Shown piece by piece: positions 7,640-14,067 of a stretch of 14,655 nt of DNA. The DNA is from an uncultured Phascolarctobacterium sp. (GTDB lineage Bacteria > Bacillota > Negativicutes > Acidaminococcales > Acidaminococcaceae), in NCBI GenBank assembly GCA_934234275.1, contig CAKQHU010000015.1, forward strand, positions 1 through 14,655, in the 5' to 3' direction. Under the pieces are notes generated by a model. It did not search any database. It was not told the DNA's origin and saw nothing but the letters and a program-made list of their open reading frames with translations. Position numbers and translations under genes: made by a program. Every line of letters begins with the position of its first letter. Within the stretch, counting starts at the first letter, position 1.

Positions 7640-7828
7640 AAGTTCTTCAAAACCGCAAGTAAGCTTACGCCTCCGGCTCATTTACCTGCGGACAATTAAA
7701 TAAGCAGTATATCCTGCAGATGCACTTTGTCTGCAGAAGCTTAAGCAAGGCCATTTATTTTTATTTGGTACATTCTAAGAGTAGTACAAACTGACGATTT
7801 TTAATCGTCATGGTACTGCTCTTTTTTT
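7640..7828 (+). ncRNA. Candidate small structured RNA
   Basis: The roughly 320-nt gap between the regulator and the nuclease gene holds no recognisable gene. It does hold a promoter-like pair, then a hairpin at 7653-7691 (CCGCA/TGCGG plus GTAA/TTAC), a second at 7714-7736 (CTGCAGA/TCTGCAG) and a strong rho-independent terminator at 7779-7828. This layout fits an independent transcript of about 190 nt. I do not recognise a known RNA family. The alternatives are a long untranslated tail of the regulator mRNA or a leader of the nuclease gene. Confidence 0.35.
7779..7828 (+). terminator. Rho-independent terminator upstream of the Rpn gene
   Basis: GAGTAGTAC pairs with GTACTGCTC (one G-U pair), and the inner arms TGACGATT and AATCGTCA pair around TTT. 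Seven T follow directly. It ends transcription entering from the regulator side or from the candidate small RNA. Confidence 0.85.
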
Positions 7829-7888
7829 GTTTTTGCGCTGCTTATGTATTTTTTATTGCATCTGTGTTAAAATGAAAGGAGAAAAACC

Positions 7889-8734
7889 ATGCAAGACCTG
7901 GCAACAAAATTTGCAAACCTGACGATTCAAAGTGACTTCATCTTCAAAAAGGTTATGTCGCGCAAGCGCATTTGCAAGCATCTGTTGGAGGAGCTGCTGC
8001 AGATTGAGATTGCGGACATCAAGTACCTGGAGGAAGAAAAGACGCTTGAGCCTGAGTACACCAGCCGTGGCATCCGCCTTGATATCATCGTAGCGGACGA
8101 TAAAAACACGCATTATAATCTGGAGATGCAGGTGAAAAATAATAAAAATCCCGATACGGATACCTACGTCCTGCCCAAGCGCTCACGCTATTATCAGGCG
8201 CTGCTTGATATTGATTTGCTGCAGAAGGGACAGCCTTATGACCTGCTGCCACCGACATTTATCATTTTTATCTGCGTTTTTGATTTATTTGAACAGGGTA
8301 ATTATGTCTATACCTTTAAAAAATGTTGTCTGGAAAATCGGGAGTTAGAGCTTCCTGATGAAGCGACAACCATGATTTTAAACACAAAAGGTACGCATGG
8401 CGATATTTCTAAAGACATCAAGAGCTTTTATGATTATGTAAACAACCACATTGTAACTACTGATTTCACTAAACAGATTGACGATGAAATCAGCTATCTC
8501 AAATTAGATACGAAAGTGAGGCGGGAATTTATGCTTATGGAAGCGCGTTTGTTAGATGAAAGACGTGAGGGTAAAGCTGAGGGCATTGCCGAAGGCAAGA
8601 AGATTGGCCTTGCTGAAGAGAAACTCGCTACTGCTAAGCGTATGCTGGCTAAGGGCTGCTATTCTCTCGAGGTTATCGCTGAGCTTACAAATTTATCTCT
8701 CGCTGATGTGGAGAAGCTAATGAAAGAGTCTTAA
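7889..8734 (+). CDS. Rpn family PD-(D/E)XK nuclease / putative transposase
   Basis: This 281-residue protein matches the Rpn / PD-(D/E)XK transposase-like family (PF12784). The N-terminus has SDFIFKKVMSR. The nuclease core is RLDIIVADD (Asp65) followed by NLEMQVK (Glu79, Gln81), the D...ExQ version of the motif. The C-terminal third is a charged coil with REGKAEGIAEGKK repeats typical of the family, ending in a small helical domain. AAGGAG lies 6-7 nt before the ATG. Members are widespread, multicopy accessory genes of gut Firmicutes that promote recombination or act in phage defence; insertion sequence ends were not found here. It sits alone between terminators and does not look like part of the uptake system, but it marks a rearrangement-prone spot. 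Confidence 0.86.
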   Translation: MQDLATKFANLTIQSDFIFKKVMSRKRICKHLLEELLQIEIADIKYLEEEKTLEPEYTSRGIRLDIIVADDKNTHYNLEMQVKNNKNPDTDTYVLPKRSRYYQALLDIDLLQKGQPYDLLPPTFIIFICVFDLFEQGNYVYTFKKCCLENRELELPDEATTMILNTKGTHGDISKDIKSFYDYVNNHIVTTDFTKQIDDEISYLKLDTKVRREFMLMEARLLDERREGKAEGIAEGKKIGLAEEKLATAKRMLAKGCYSLEVIAELTNLSLADVEKLMKES

Positions 8735-8784
8735 GCACGTAAAGCAAGCCTAATACGAAAATAAAAAATTAAACACAAATTACT

Positions 8785-8824
8785 AAAACCCATGTCCCGC
8801 CGAAATCGGCAAGACATGGGTTTT
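8785..8824. terminator. Bidirectional terminator between Rpn gene and ABC exporter
   Basis: Same hairpin as at 236-275, with one changed base in the right arm (AAGACATGGG). The stem is bounded by A and T runs, so it can serve the convergent nuclease and exporter genes. Confidence 0.82.
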
Positions 8825-8865
8825 CTGCATTCTCAGTGCACGCTTTAACAGCGTGCGCTATTTTA

Positions 8866-8886
8866 TTATCTTCTGCAGTACGCCTG
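8866..8886 (-). pseudogene. Residual 3' end of a nitrogenase-like subunit B gene
   Basis: After the exporter stop the minus strand reads QAYCRR and a TAA, the exact last residues of copy 1 subunit B (copy 2 ends QGYYQK instead). It is followed by the same 3' flank and terminator as copy 1. This is a deletion or duplication scar showing that a copy 1-like subunit B gene once ended here. Confidence 0.7.
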
Positions 8887-8904
8887 CAGCTGCAAGCTTC
8901 TGCT

Positions 8905-10611
8905 TTACTGCTTGCTATACAAATCGTAATAATGTCCCTTACGCGCCAGCAGCTCCTCGTGGCTGCCGCACTCCGCAACAGCGCCTTCGTCAAGCACCAC
9001 AATCTTGTCCGCATGACGGATAGTAGAAAGACGGTGCGCAATAATCAGCGTGGTGCGTCCTACCGCCAGCTCGTCCAGCTCCTTTTGTATCTGCTGCTCC
9101 GTAATATTGTCGAGCGCGCTTGTAGCCTCATCCAGCACTACTACCGGAGGATTTTTGAGGAAGACGCGCGCAATCGCCAGGCGCTGCTTCTGGCCGCCGC
9201 TCAGCTTCACGCCGCGCTCGCCCACCTCGGTATCGTAGCCCGCAGGCAGCTTTTGGATAAACTCATCCGCTGCCGCTGCCTTCGCTGCCGCCTGTACCTC
9301 GTCCGCTATCGCGTCCAGTTTGGCGTAGGCTATATTGTAGCGCACGCTGTCGCCAAAGAGAAAGACATCCTGCTGCACCAGACCGATTTGCCTGCGCAGT
9401 GATTCCTGCGTAAATTCACGGATATCGCAGCCGTCCAGCAAAATTCTGCCGCTCTGAGGCTCGTAAAAGCGCAGCAAAAGGCTGGCAATAGTTGTTTTGC
9501 CTGCTCCCGTAGCGCCCACAAAGGCCACAGTTTCACCTGCTGCCACGCTCAGCGAAAGGTTGCGGATAACAGGTCTGCCGTCCGCATAGGCAAAGCTGAC
9601 GTTATCAAAGGTGATGTTCCCTTTACAGGGAGGACAGATTTTAGCATCCGGTGCATCGGTAATCTCCGGCTTTTCCTGCAGCAGCTCATAAAAACGCTTA
9701 AAGCCTGCCATACCGCGCTGATATACCTGAATGAAGCCCAGAAGCTGCATCAGCGGTTTCATAAACAGGCCCACGTAGAGGAAGAAGGCCACCAGCTCAC
9801 CGAAGCTCATCAGTCCCTGATTTATCAGCAGGCCGCCCACTACTAATATCGCCACATTGATAAAGTTGCTGAAAAATATCATACTGCCGACGAAATAAGA
9901 TGTTATTTTGAAGGATTTTTTGCATACTTTCAGATAGGCATCCGCCTTTTCCATAAACTGCGCCATATCGCTGCGCTCGCCTGCAAAGGCTTTGATCAGA
10001 CGCACGCCGTTAATGCTTTCCGCAGCCTTGCCCGTTACCTCGCCCATTGCCACACGATTGGCAAAGAAGGCCTTTTTCATGCGCAGGTTGACGAAAACTG
10101 TATGCACCGCCTTCACCAGAAGCAGGAAGGCAATAAGGCTGCCCAGCATAGGATTCATGTAAATCAGAATAACCATCGTGCCAATCATCGTCAGCCCGCA
10201 GACGATAAGATCAATCGGCGCATTGCCTGCGAAGCCGTTAATTTCGCTCAAATCGCTGGTGAGGCGCGAAAGCAGCTGACCGCTTTTATTTTTATCGTAA
10301 AAGCCGAAGGACAGTTTCTGCAGATGGCTGAACAAATCGCGGCGCATGTCGCGTTCCATGGAATAGCTCATGGACTGCGCCCAGTAGATGATGCTGAAAT
10401 GCATGCCGAAGTTTACCAGATACATGGCAAGCAGTGCCGCCGACCATTCAAGGAGCAGCGGCAGATTCTTAAGCGGCAGCTGCTGTTCCAGCATCAGCTT
10501 CACTACATAGGGAAAGAACAGCTCGAGCAGCGCGCGCAGCAGCGAGCCTATCACGAGAAAGAGCAGGATGCCCTTATACGGTTTATAATAGCTGATAAAT
10601 GTTTTGAACAT
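8905..10611 (-). CDS. Type I ABC exporter (fused membrane and ATPase domains)
   Basis: This 568-residue half-transporter works as a homodimer. Residues 1-300 form the six-helix exporter domain, with SFGFYDKNKSGQLLSRLTSD at 101-120 as the typical intracellular loop. The ATPase domain has Walker A GATGAGKT (366-373), Q-loop QQD (413-415), signature LSGGQ (470-474), Walker B VVVLDE (490-495) and switch His526. It is of the MsbA/LmrA/multidrug type; such proteins export lipids, drugs, peptides or haem-like compounds. Its MerR-type promoter matches that of the TonB receptor, so it probably belongs to the same regulon. The ribosome binding site is a loose GGATAGGAAAG. The substrate is not readable. 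Its start region is duplicated at 3691-3726. Confidence 0.9.
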   Translation of the reverse strand: MFKTFISYYKPYKGILLFLVIGSLLRALLELFFPYVVKLMLEQQLPLKNLPLLLEWSAALLAMYLVNFGMHFSIIYWAQSMSYSMERDMRRDLFSHLQKLSFGFYDKNKSGQLLSRLTSDLSEINGFAGNAPIDLIVCGLTMIGTMVILIYMNPMLGSLIAFLLLVKAVHTVFVNLRMKKAFFANRVAMGEVTGKAAESINGVRLIKAFAGERSDMAQFMEKADAYLKVCKKSFKITSYFVGSMIFFSNFINVAILVVGGLLINQGLMSFGELVAFFLYVGLFMKPLMQLLGFIQVYQRGMAGFKRFYELLQEKPEITDAPDAKICPPCKGNITFDNVSFAYADGRPVIRNLSLSVAAGETVAFVGATGAGKTTIASLLLRFYEPQSGRILLDGCDIREFTQESLRRQIGLVQQDVFLFGDSVRYNIAYAKLDAIADEVQAAAKAAAADEFIQKLPAGYDTEVGERGVKLSGGQKQRLAIARVFLKNPPVVVLDEATSALDNITEQQIQKELDELAVGRTTLIIAHRLSTIRHADKIVVLDEGAVAECGSHEELLARKGHYYDLYSKQ

Positions 10612-10648
10612 AAAGCTTTCCTATCCTCTATTCATATATATTCTAAAG

Positions 10649-10696
10649 CGCGGGCAGCAGCTTTTGCCGATGTTCCCGGCGTAAAACGCTGCCGCG
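10649..10696 (-). promoter_or_regulatory. Hairpin in the exporter mRNA leader
   Basis: CGCGGGCAGC (10649-10658) pairs with CGCTGCCGCG (10687-10696) with one bulge, and inner arms GCCG and CGGC pair around a short loop. It lies between the MerR-type promoter and the start codon. There is no T-run of terminator quality after it, so it may affect mRNA stability or translation. Confidence 0.4.
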
Positions 10697-10725
10697 ACGT
10701 TATATACTTTCTTTTATGATGATAC

Positions 10726-10756
10726 AGTCTACACTATATAGCAGGTATAAGGTCAA
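10726..10756 (-). promoter_or_regulatory. MerR-type promoter and operator of the ABC exporter
   Basis: On the minus strand TTGACC (10756-10751) and TAGACT (10731-10726) are 19 bp apart. The spacer dyad (TATAGCAGGTATA on the plus strand) aligns with the receptor operator with the same centre. The similarity extends over about 60 bp on both sides (ATGATRATACAGT on one side, GTCAATAGGA on the other). Transcription would start near 10719, giving a leader of about 105 nt. Confidence 0.72.
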
Positions 10757-10772
10757 TAGGATGTGTTCTTAA

Positions 10773-10825
10773 ATAATACCGCAAAGCGAGTTATTTGCCA
10801 ATTACTATAATGCAGGCGCTTCACT
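10773..10825 (+). pseudogene. Vestigial merR start region
   Basis: Counted from the operator, the base triplet at the position of the MerR start codon is ATA instead of ATG, with the same upstream GTCAATAGGA. The frame from there reads IIPQSELFANYYNAGASLK; SELFANYYN resembles SDLAQLYN of the intact regulator if one residue is inserted. The stretch runs into the flavodoxin terminator. It fits a decayed second merR gene divergent from the exporter. Beyond the operator region the similarity is weak. Confidence 0.35.
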
Positions 10826-10862
10826 AAAAAACTGCCTTCCGAAAATTGAAAGGCAGTTTTTT
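10826..10862. terminator. Terminator after the flavodoxin gene
   Basis: AAAAAACTGCCTT and AAGGCAGTTTTTT pair perfectly over 13 bp with an 11-nt loop. Read on the minus strand it ends the copy 2 operon 13 nt after the flavodoxin stop, isolating it from the exporter promoter. Confidence 0.88.
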
Positions 10863-10875
10863 GTGTTGCTAAGCC

Positions 10876-11298
10876 TTATTCGGCAAGCAGCTTGCCTGCT
10901 TCCGCCAGCTTGGCCATTGCTTCGTCATCGGGAGCACCCAGCGCCAGTACGCCGTCAGCTACAAGTGTTGCGCCCGCGTCCTTAACGCGTGCTTCCCAGT
11001 CCTGCATGTAGCTTCCGCCCCAACCATAGGAGCCGAAGAGTGCTACCTTTTTGCCTGCCAGCTTGCCTTCAAGCTCGGTAAAAAACGGCTCGAATTCGCA
11101 TTCCTCCAGCACCTCTGCACCCATTGCCGGGCAGCCCAGTGCCAGAGCGTCATAGCCTGCAGCCTCGTCAGCACTGATTTCGCTGATATTTTTTACAACA
11201 GCCTCCGCACCGGCAGCGTTAATTGCTTCTGCAACAGCGTCAGCCATCATTTGTGTGTTACCGGTACCGGTCCAAAAAATTACAGGAATTTGTTTCAT
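10876..11298 (-). CDS. Short-chain flavodoxin
   Basis: This 140-residue flavodoxin resembles that of Megasphaera elsdenii. The phosphate loop TGTGNT is at residues 10-15, the first FMN loop is LGCPAMGAEVLEE, and FGSYGWGGSYM carries the aromatic residues that stack on the flavin. It shuttles one electron at low potential in the cytoplasm. AGGAGG precedes the ATG; the gene lies 27 nt after copy 2 subunit B and before the terminator, so it is the last gene of that operon. The likely job is to reduce the NifH-like protein. Copy 1 has no flavodoxin, so this one may serve both complexes. The family is certain; the partner is inferred from position. Confidence 0.93.
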   Translation of the reverse strand: MKQIPVIFWTGTGNTQMMADAVAEAINAAGAEAVVKNISEISADEAAGYDALALGCPAMGAEVLEECEFEPFFTELEGKLAGKKVALFGSYGWGGSYMQDWEARVKDAGATLVADGVLALGAPDDEAMAKLAEAGKLLAE

Positions 11299-11325
11299 GA
11301 TAGTGTCCTCCTTTTGCTTTAACCT

Positions 11326-12549
11326 TTACTTTTGATAATAGCCCTGGATTTGCTCCAGCAGAAAATCTGCACCCTTTTCGCCCATAAACGGCAGGTGCGT
11401 TGCTACTACGCCGTTCATAAACGGTGCGCTGACGAGCACCTTCATATTGCTGTCATCCGCCTGCGAAAGTGCCACATCGTCTGCGAAAAGCAGCGTGTCG
11501 TGCAGCTCACGGATTTCCTGCAGCCATTCGCCCTCCTCGGCGTAGGACTCTACGTCTGCCGCCGGCTCGGTAATAGCCTTCAGGCTGTGCGCGCACATTT
11601 TATGCGTCACGCTGATGCCTGCCTGCGCCAGGAAAGTGCTCACACCCTGCACCAGGTCATAATCACCCTTAACTGCGGCCTGCCTTGGCTTACTGCCGCC
11701 CATCATAGCAAACATGCTGAGCATGGACATGCCCTTTTCCTTCATTTTGATGCGCATCAGCACCATTGGCTCAGGGGTTTTGCCAACCGCTGCGCCGACC
11801 TGCTCCAAAAAGCTTACGGTGCCGCTGTAGCCGTAGGGAACGGCATAAACATACGGCGTGCCGAACTTTTCTTCAAGGTATTGGGCAGCGGCAAGGCCTT
11901 CGTTGCCCAGCACAATATTTACCTGCGCCTTGCCCATGGCCTGCAGCTCGTCTACGCTGGTGTCACAGCAGAGGCAGGCGTTACAGCGCAGGCCCAGCGC
12001 TTCATCCAGCAGGCTTTTTACCTCCCAGATGTCGCTGGCCATGCGGTAGCGCCACGCAGAGGCGCCGATGATGTTGTACACGCCCGCCTCCTGCGCTACA
12101 TCCTTCTGTGGCAGGTTGCGCACGAGCAGTTTGTAGGTTTCGGCCAGGCCGACGCTGTAATCACCGCGGAAGCCGCCCTGCTCGAAGGCCACAAGCTTAG
12201 CCTTGACCTCGTTTTGCATATAACGGCACACGCCCTTGATGTCGGTGCCGATGACGGCAGTTACGGAGGAGGCTACGACGAAGATAACCTTCGACGCATA
12301 GCTTTTATCCAATTCGATAATTGCTTCCTCCAAGCGTGTTACATCGCCCATAACAACATCGTCCTCGCTCATATGCGTGGTGAAAAGGCGATTCTGAAAG
12401 CGCAGGCCCAGGCCTCCGTATAAGCCCATACTGTAGTGTGTGGTGCCCGCAGGGCCGTACTCCAGCACGATGGCTCCCTGTATGGCCAGAAGGCTCCAGA
12501 TAATCCCCATTCTGTCCGATGGTGTCGGTAAAAATCTTACTAAGCTCAC
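11326..12549 (-). CDS. Nitrogenase component 1-like subunit B, copy 2
   Basis: This 407-residue paralogue of the protein at 323-1546 has the same length and no internal gaps. It again lacks P-cluster cysteines (GPAGTTHY at 32-39, ASSVTAVIGTD at 93-103) and keeps C108, C319 and the C189/C192/C194/C195 group (RCNACLCCD). The first 150 residues are nearly identical to copy 1; most changes lie between 150 and 370 and at the very end (QGYYQK). The GTG start overlaps the subunit A stop by 4 nt (GTGA), as in copy 1. Strict conservation of the cysteine group in two diverging copies argues for function, such as binding an extra iron-sulfur cluster or metal. Confidence 0.85.
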   Translation of the reverse strand: MSLVRFLPTPSDRMGIIWSLLAIQGAIVLEYGPAGTTHYSMGLYGGLGLRFQNRLFTTHMSEDDVVMGDVTRLEEAIIELDKSYASKVIFVVASSVTAVIGTDIKGVCRYMQNEVKAKLVAFEQGGFRGDYSVGLAETYKLLVRNLPQKDVAQEAGVYNIIGASAWRYRMASDIWEVKSLLDEALGLRCNACLCCDTSVDELQAMGKAQVNIVLGNEGLAAAQYLEEKFGTPYVYAVPYGYSGTVSFLEQVGAAVGKTPEPMVLMRIKMKEKGMSMLSMFAMMGGSKPRQAAVKGDYDLVQGVSTFLAQAGISVTHKMCAHSLKAITEPAADVESYAEEGEWLQEIRELHDTLLFADDVALSQADDSNMKVLVSAPFMNGVVATHLPFMGEKGADFLLEQIQGYYQK

Positions 12550-14057
12550 AGGCCGGCCTCCTCTCTGAATTTTTTCGCATCAGCGACTGCCTTTGCTACT
12601 GCCTGCAGCATGAAGCTGCTGCATTCAAAGCCCAGCATTTTGCCTGCCGGGTCGCTGTGCAGCAGGGCGATGCCCTTACGGCGCAGGCGGTCGCCAAATT
12701 CATGGCCCATGTAGAACCACGGATGCAGTACGTCGTAAACATATTGCAGCGGTGCGATATTCGCCGCCTTGCAGATGTACGGGTCGGTTTGCGCCAGAAT
12801 GCTTTTGATATCCGCAAAATTAGCCTCATTCAGCTTATTGCTCTGAATCAGCTGCGGCACCAGGCCCAGGCTGCACAGATAGCTGTTGAGCTCAAAGCAG
12901 TCATACTGCGTATTGCCGTAGATATAGGGCACGCCCTTTACGTCAGGCAGCACCTTCTGCTCCATTTCCTTGCACTGCTCAAACTTAGCGCCGATCTCCG
13001 CAGGCAGCGGCAGCTCCAGATAATTAAAGAGATGCTGATAGGCCTGCAGAATTTTTTCCGGTGCGGCAAAACGGTTGAAGTAAACGTAAGGAATGCCGTA
13101 CTGCTCCTGCATAGCCTGCGCCAAGGGCAGTGCGATATCATGCACAACAATGTTTACCTTCGCTGCGGGAGCACGGCGGATTTCCTCGGCAGTACAGCCG
13201 CTGGGCAGCTGCACGCCGAGCTTGACACCTGCTGCCTGCAAAAATGCGTGCAGCTCCGTGTCGGCAAAGTTGCCCATGCGCTGTCCTAAAACGTTGACGC
13301 TGCCGTCGCAGTCCTGCTTTTGCATCATGGCGGCGCAGGCAGTAATGGCGCGCTCCAGACCGGGGAAGTGGTCCTCGCACTTAAAGTGCTCGGTGTGCAC
13401 CGCCATCACCGGAATGCTGTACTGCTTTGTCAGCTCTGCGGCAATGGCGTCGTAATCATCACCGATTACCTCAATTACGCAGGTGGTGACGAGCATCACG
13501 CATTTAGGCTGATATTCCGCCACTATTTCTTTGAAGGCCTTGTGCATGCTTTCGGTGCTGCCGAAGGTTACATCATGGCTGTCGAGTACTACGGAAACGC
13601 AGCGCCCCGCAATACCGCCGTAGCGCTCGTTGATGGTGAGGCTTTTGGTATAATAGCTGCATTCGTCCGTGCCTACGATAACCAGCAAGCAATCGTCGAT
13701 ACCGCCTGCCACCATCGCCGCGCCCATCAGCGGGCAGTGGGTGCCCGGGAACAGCGCTGTTGTGAGCTGGGGCACATCCTTGATTGTCTGCACCTTGCTC
13801 AGCCGGTTCAGACGGTCTAAGATTTCGTTGCCGTCCATGCCTGCGGCCTGCGGCGGCATACCCATTTTCTCAGCCATTTTGCGCATTTCGTCCTTCTTGT
13901 CACCCTTCATGGCCTGCATCATGCTCATCATTTTGCCCATGTCGGGCATAGCGCTCTTGTCGCCGTTTTTCTGCTTTGCCTTAATGGCTTCGATGGCGCT
14001 TTTGGGCATGCCCATTTTTTCGGCCATCTTCCACATTGCATCTTCCTTTAAGCCCAT
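12546..14057 (-). CDS. Nitrogenase component 1-like subunit A, copy 2, with Met-rich N-terminal extension
   Basis: This 503-residue paralogue of the protein at 1543-2904 carries 50 extra residues in front. The cluster cysteines are at C108, C133 and C193, with C227 in the FKCEDHFPG segment, each exactly 50 positions later than in copy 1. The extension contains an internal repeat: MWKMAEKMGMP at 8-18 and MRKMAEKMGMP at 58-68, the latter being the ancestral start region. Between them lies MPDMGKMMSMMQAM (37-50), very rich in methionine. AGGAGG stands 6 nt before the ATG and overlaps the reductase stop, so this start is well supported. The extension could bind metal, hold a partner, or be a neutral tandem duplication of about 150 bp. 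The core function is as for copy 1. Confidence 0.87.
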   Translation of the reverse strand: MGLKEDAMWKMAEKMGMPKSAIEAIKAKQKNGDKSAMPDMGKMMSMMQAMKGDKKDEMRKMAEKMGMPPQAAGMDGNEILDRLNRLSKVQTIKDVPQLTTALFPGTHCPLMGAAMVAGGIDDCLLVIVGTDECSYYTKSLTINERYGGIAGRCVSVVLDSHDVTFGSTESMHKAFKEIVAEYQPKCVMLVTTCVIEVIGDDYDAIAAELTKQYSIPVMAVHTEHFKCEDHFPGLERAITACAAMMQKQDCDGSVNVLGQRMGNFADTELHAFLQAAGVKLGVQLPSGCTAEEIRRAPAAKVNIVVHDIALPLAQAMQEQYGIPYVYFNRFAAPEKILQAYQHLFNYLELPLPAEIGAKFEQCKEMEQKVLPDVKGVPYIYGNTQYDCFELNSYLCSLGLVPQLIQSNKLNEANFADIKSILAQTDPYICKAANIAPLQYVYDVLHPWFYMGHEFGDRLRRKGIALLHSDPAGKMLGFECSSFMLQAVAKAVADAKKFREEAGL

Positions 14058-14067
14058 GTACTGCCTC

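Larger units (their letters stand above)
8777..8893. repeat. Direct repeat, copy 2
   Basis: This is the second copy of the segment at 228-350. It spans the terminator hairpin at 8785-8824, a perfect small hairpin (GCACGCT at 8838-8844 with AGCGTGC at 8850-8856) and the duplicated end of a subunit B gene. Confidence 0.85.

Noticed and set aside
7889..8734. Rpn gene as part of an insertion sequence
   Set aside because: No terminal inverted repeats or target-site duplications were found around it.
11332..12423. Long plus-strand open frame of 363 codons opposite subunit B copy 2
   Set aside because: It mirrors the coding bias of the minus-strand gene, has no recognisable domain or ribosome binding site, and a similar antisense frame lies opposite copy 1.
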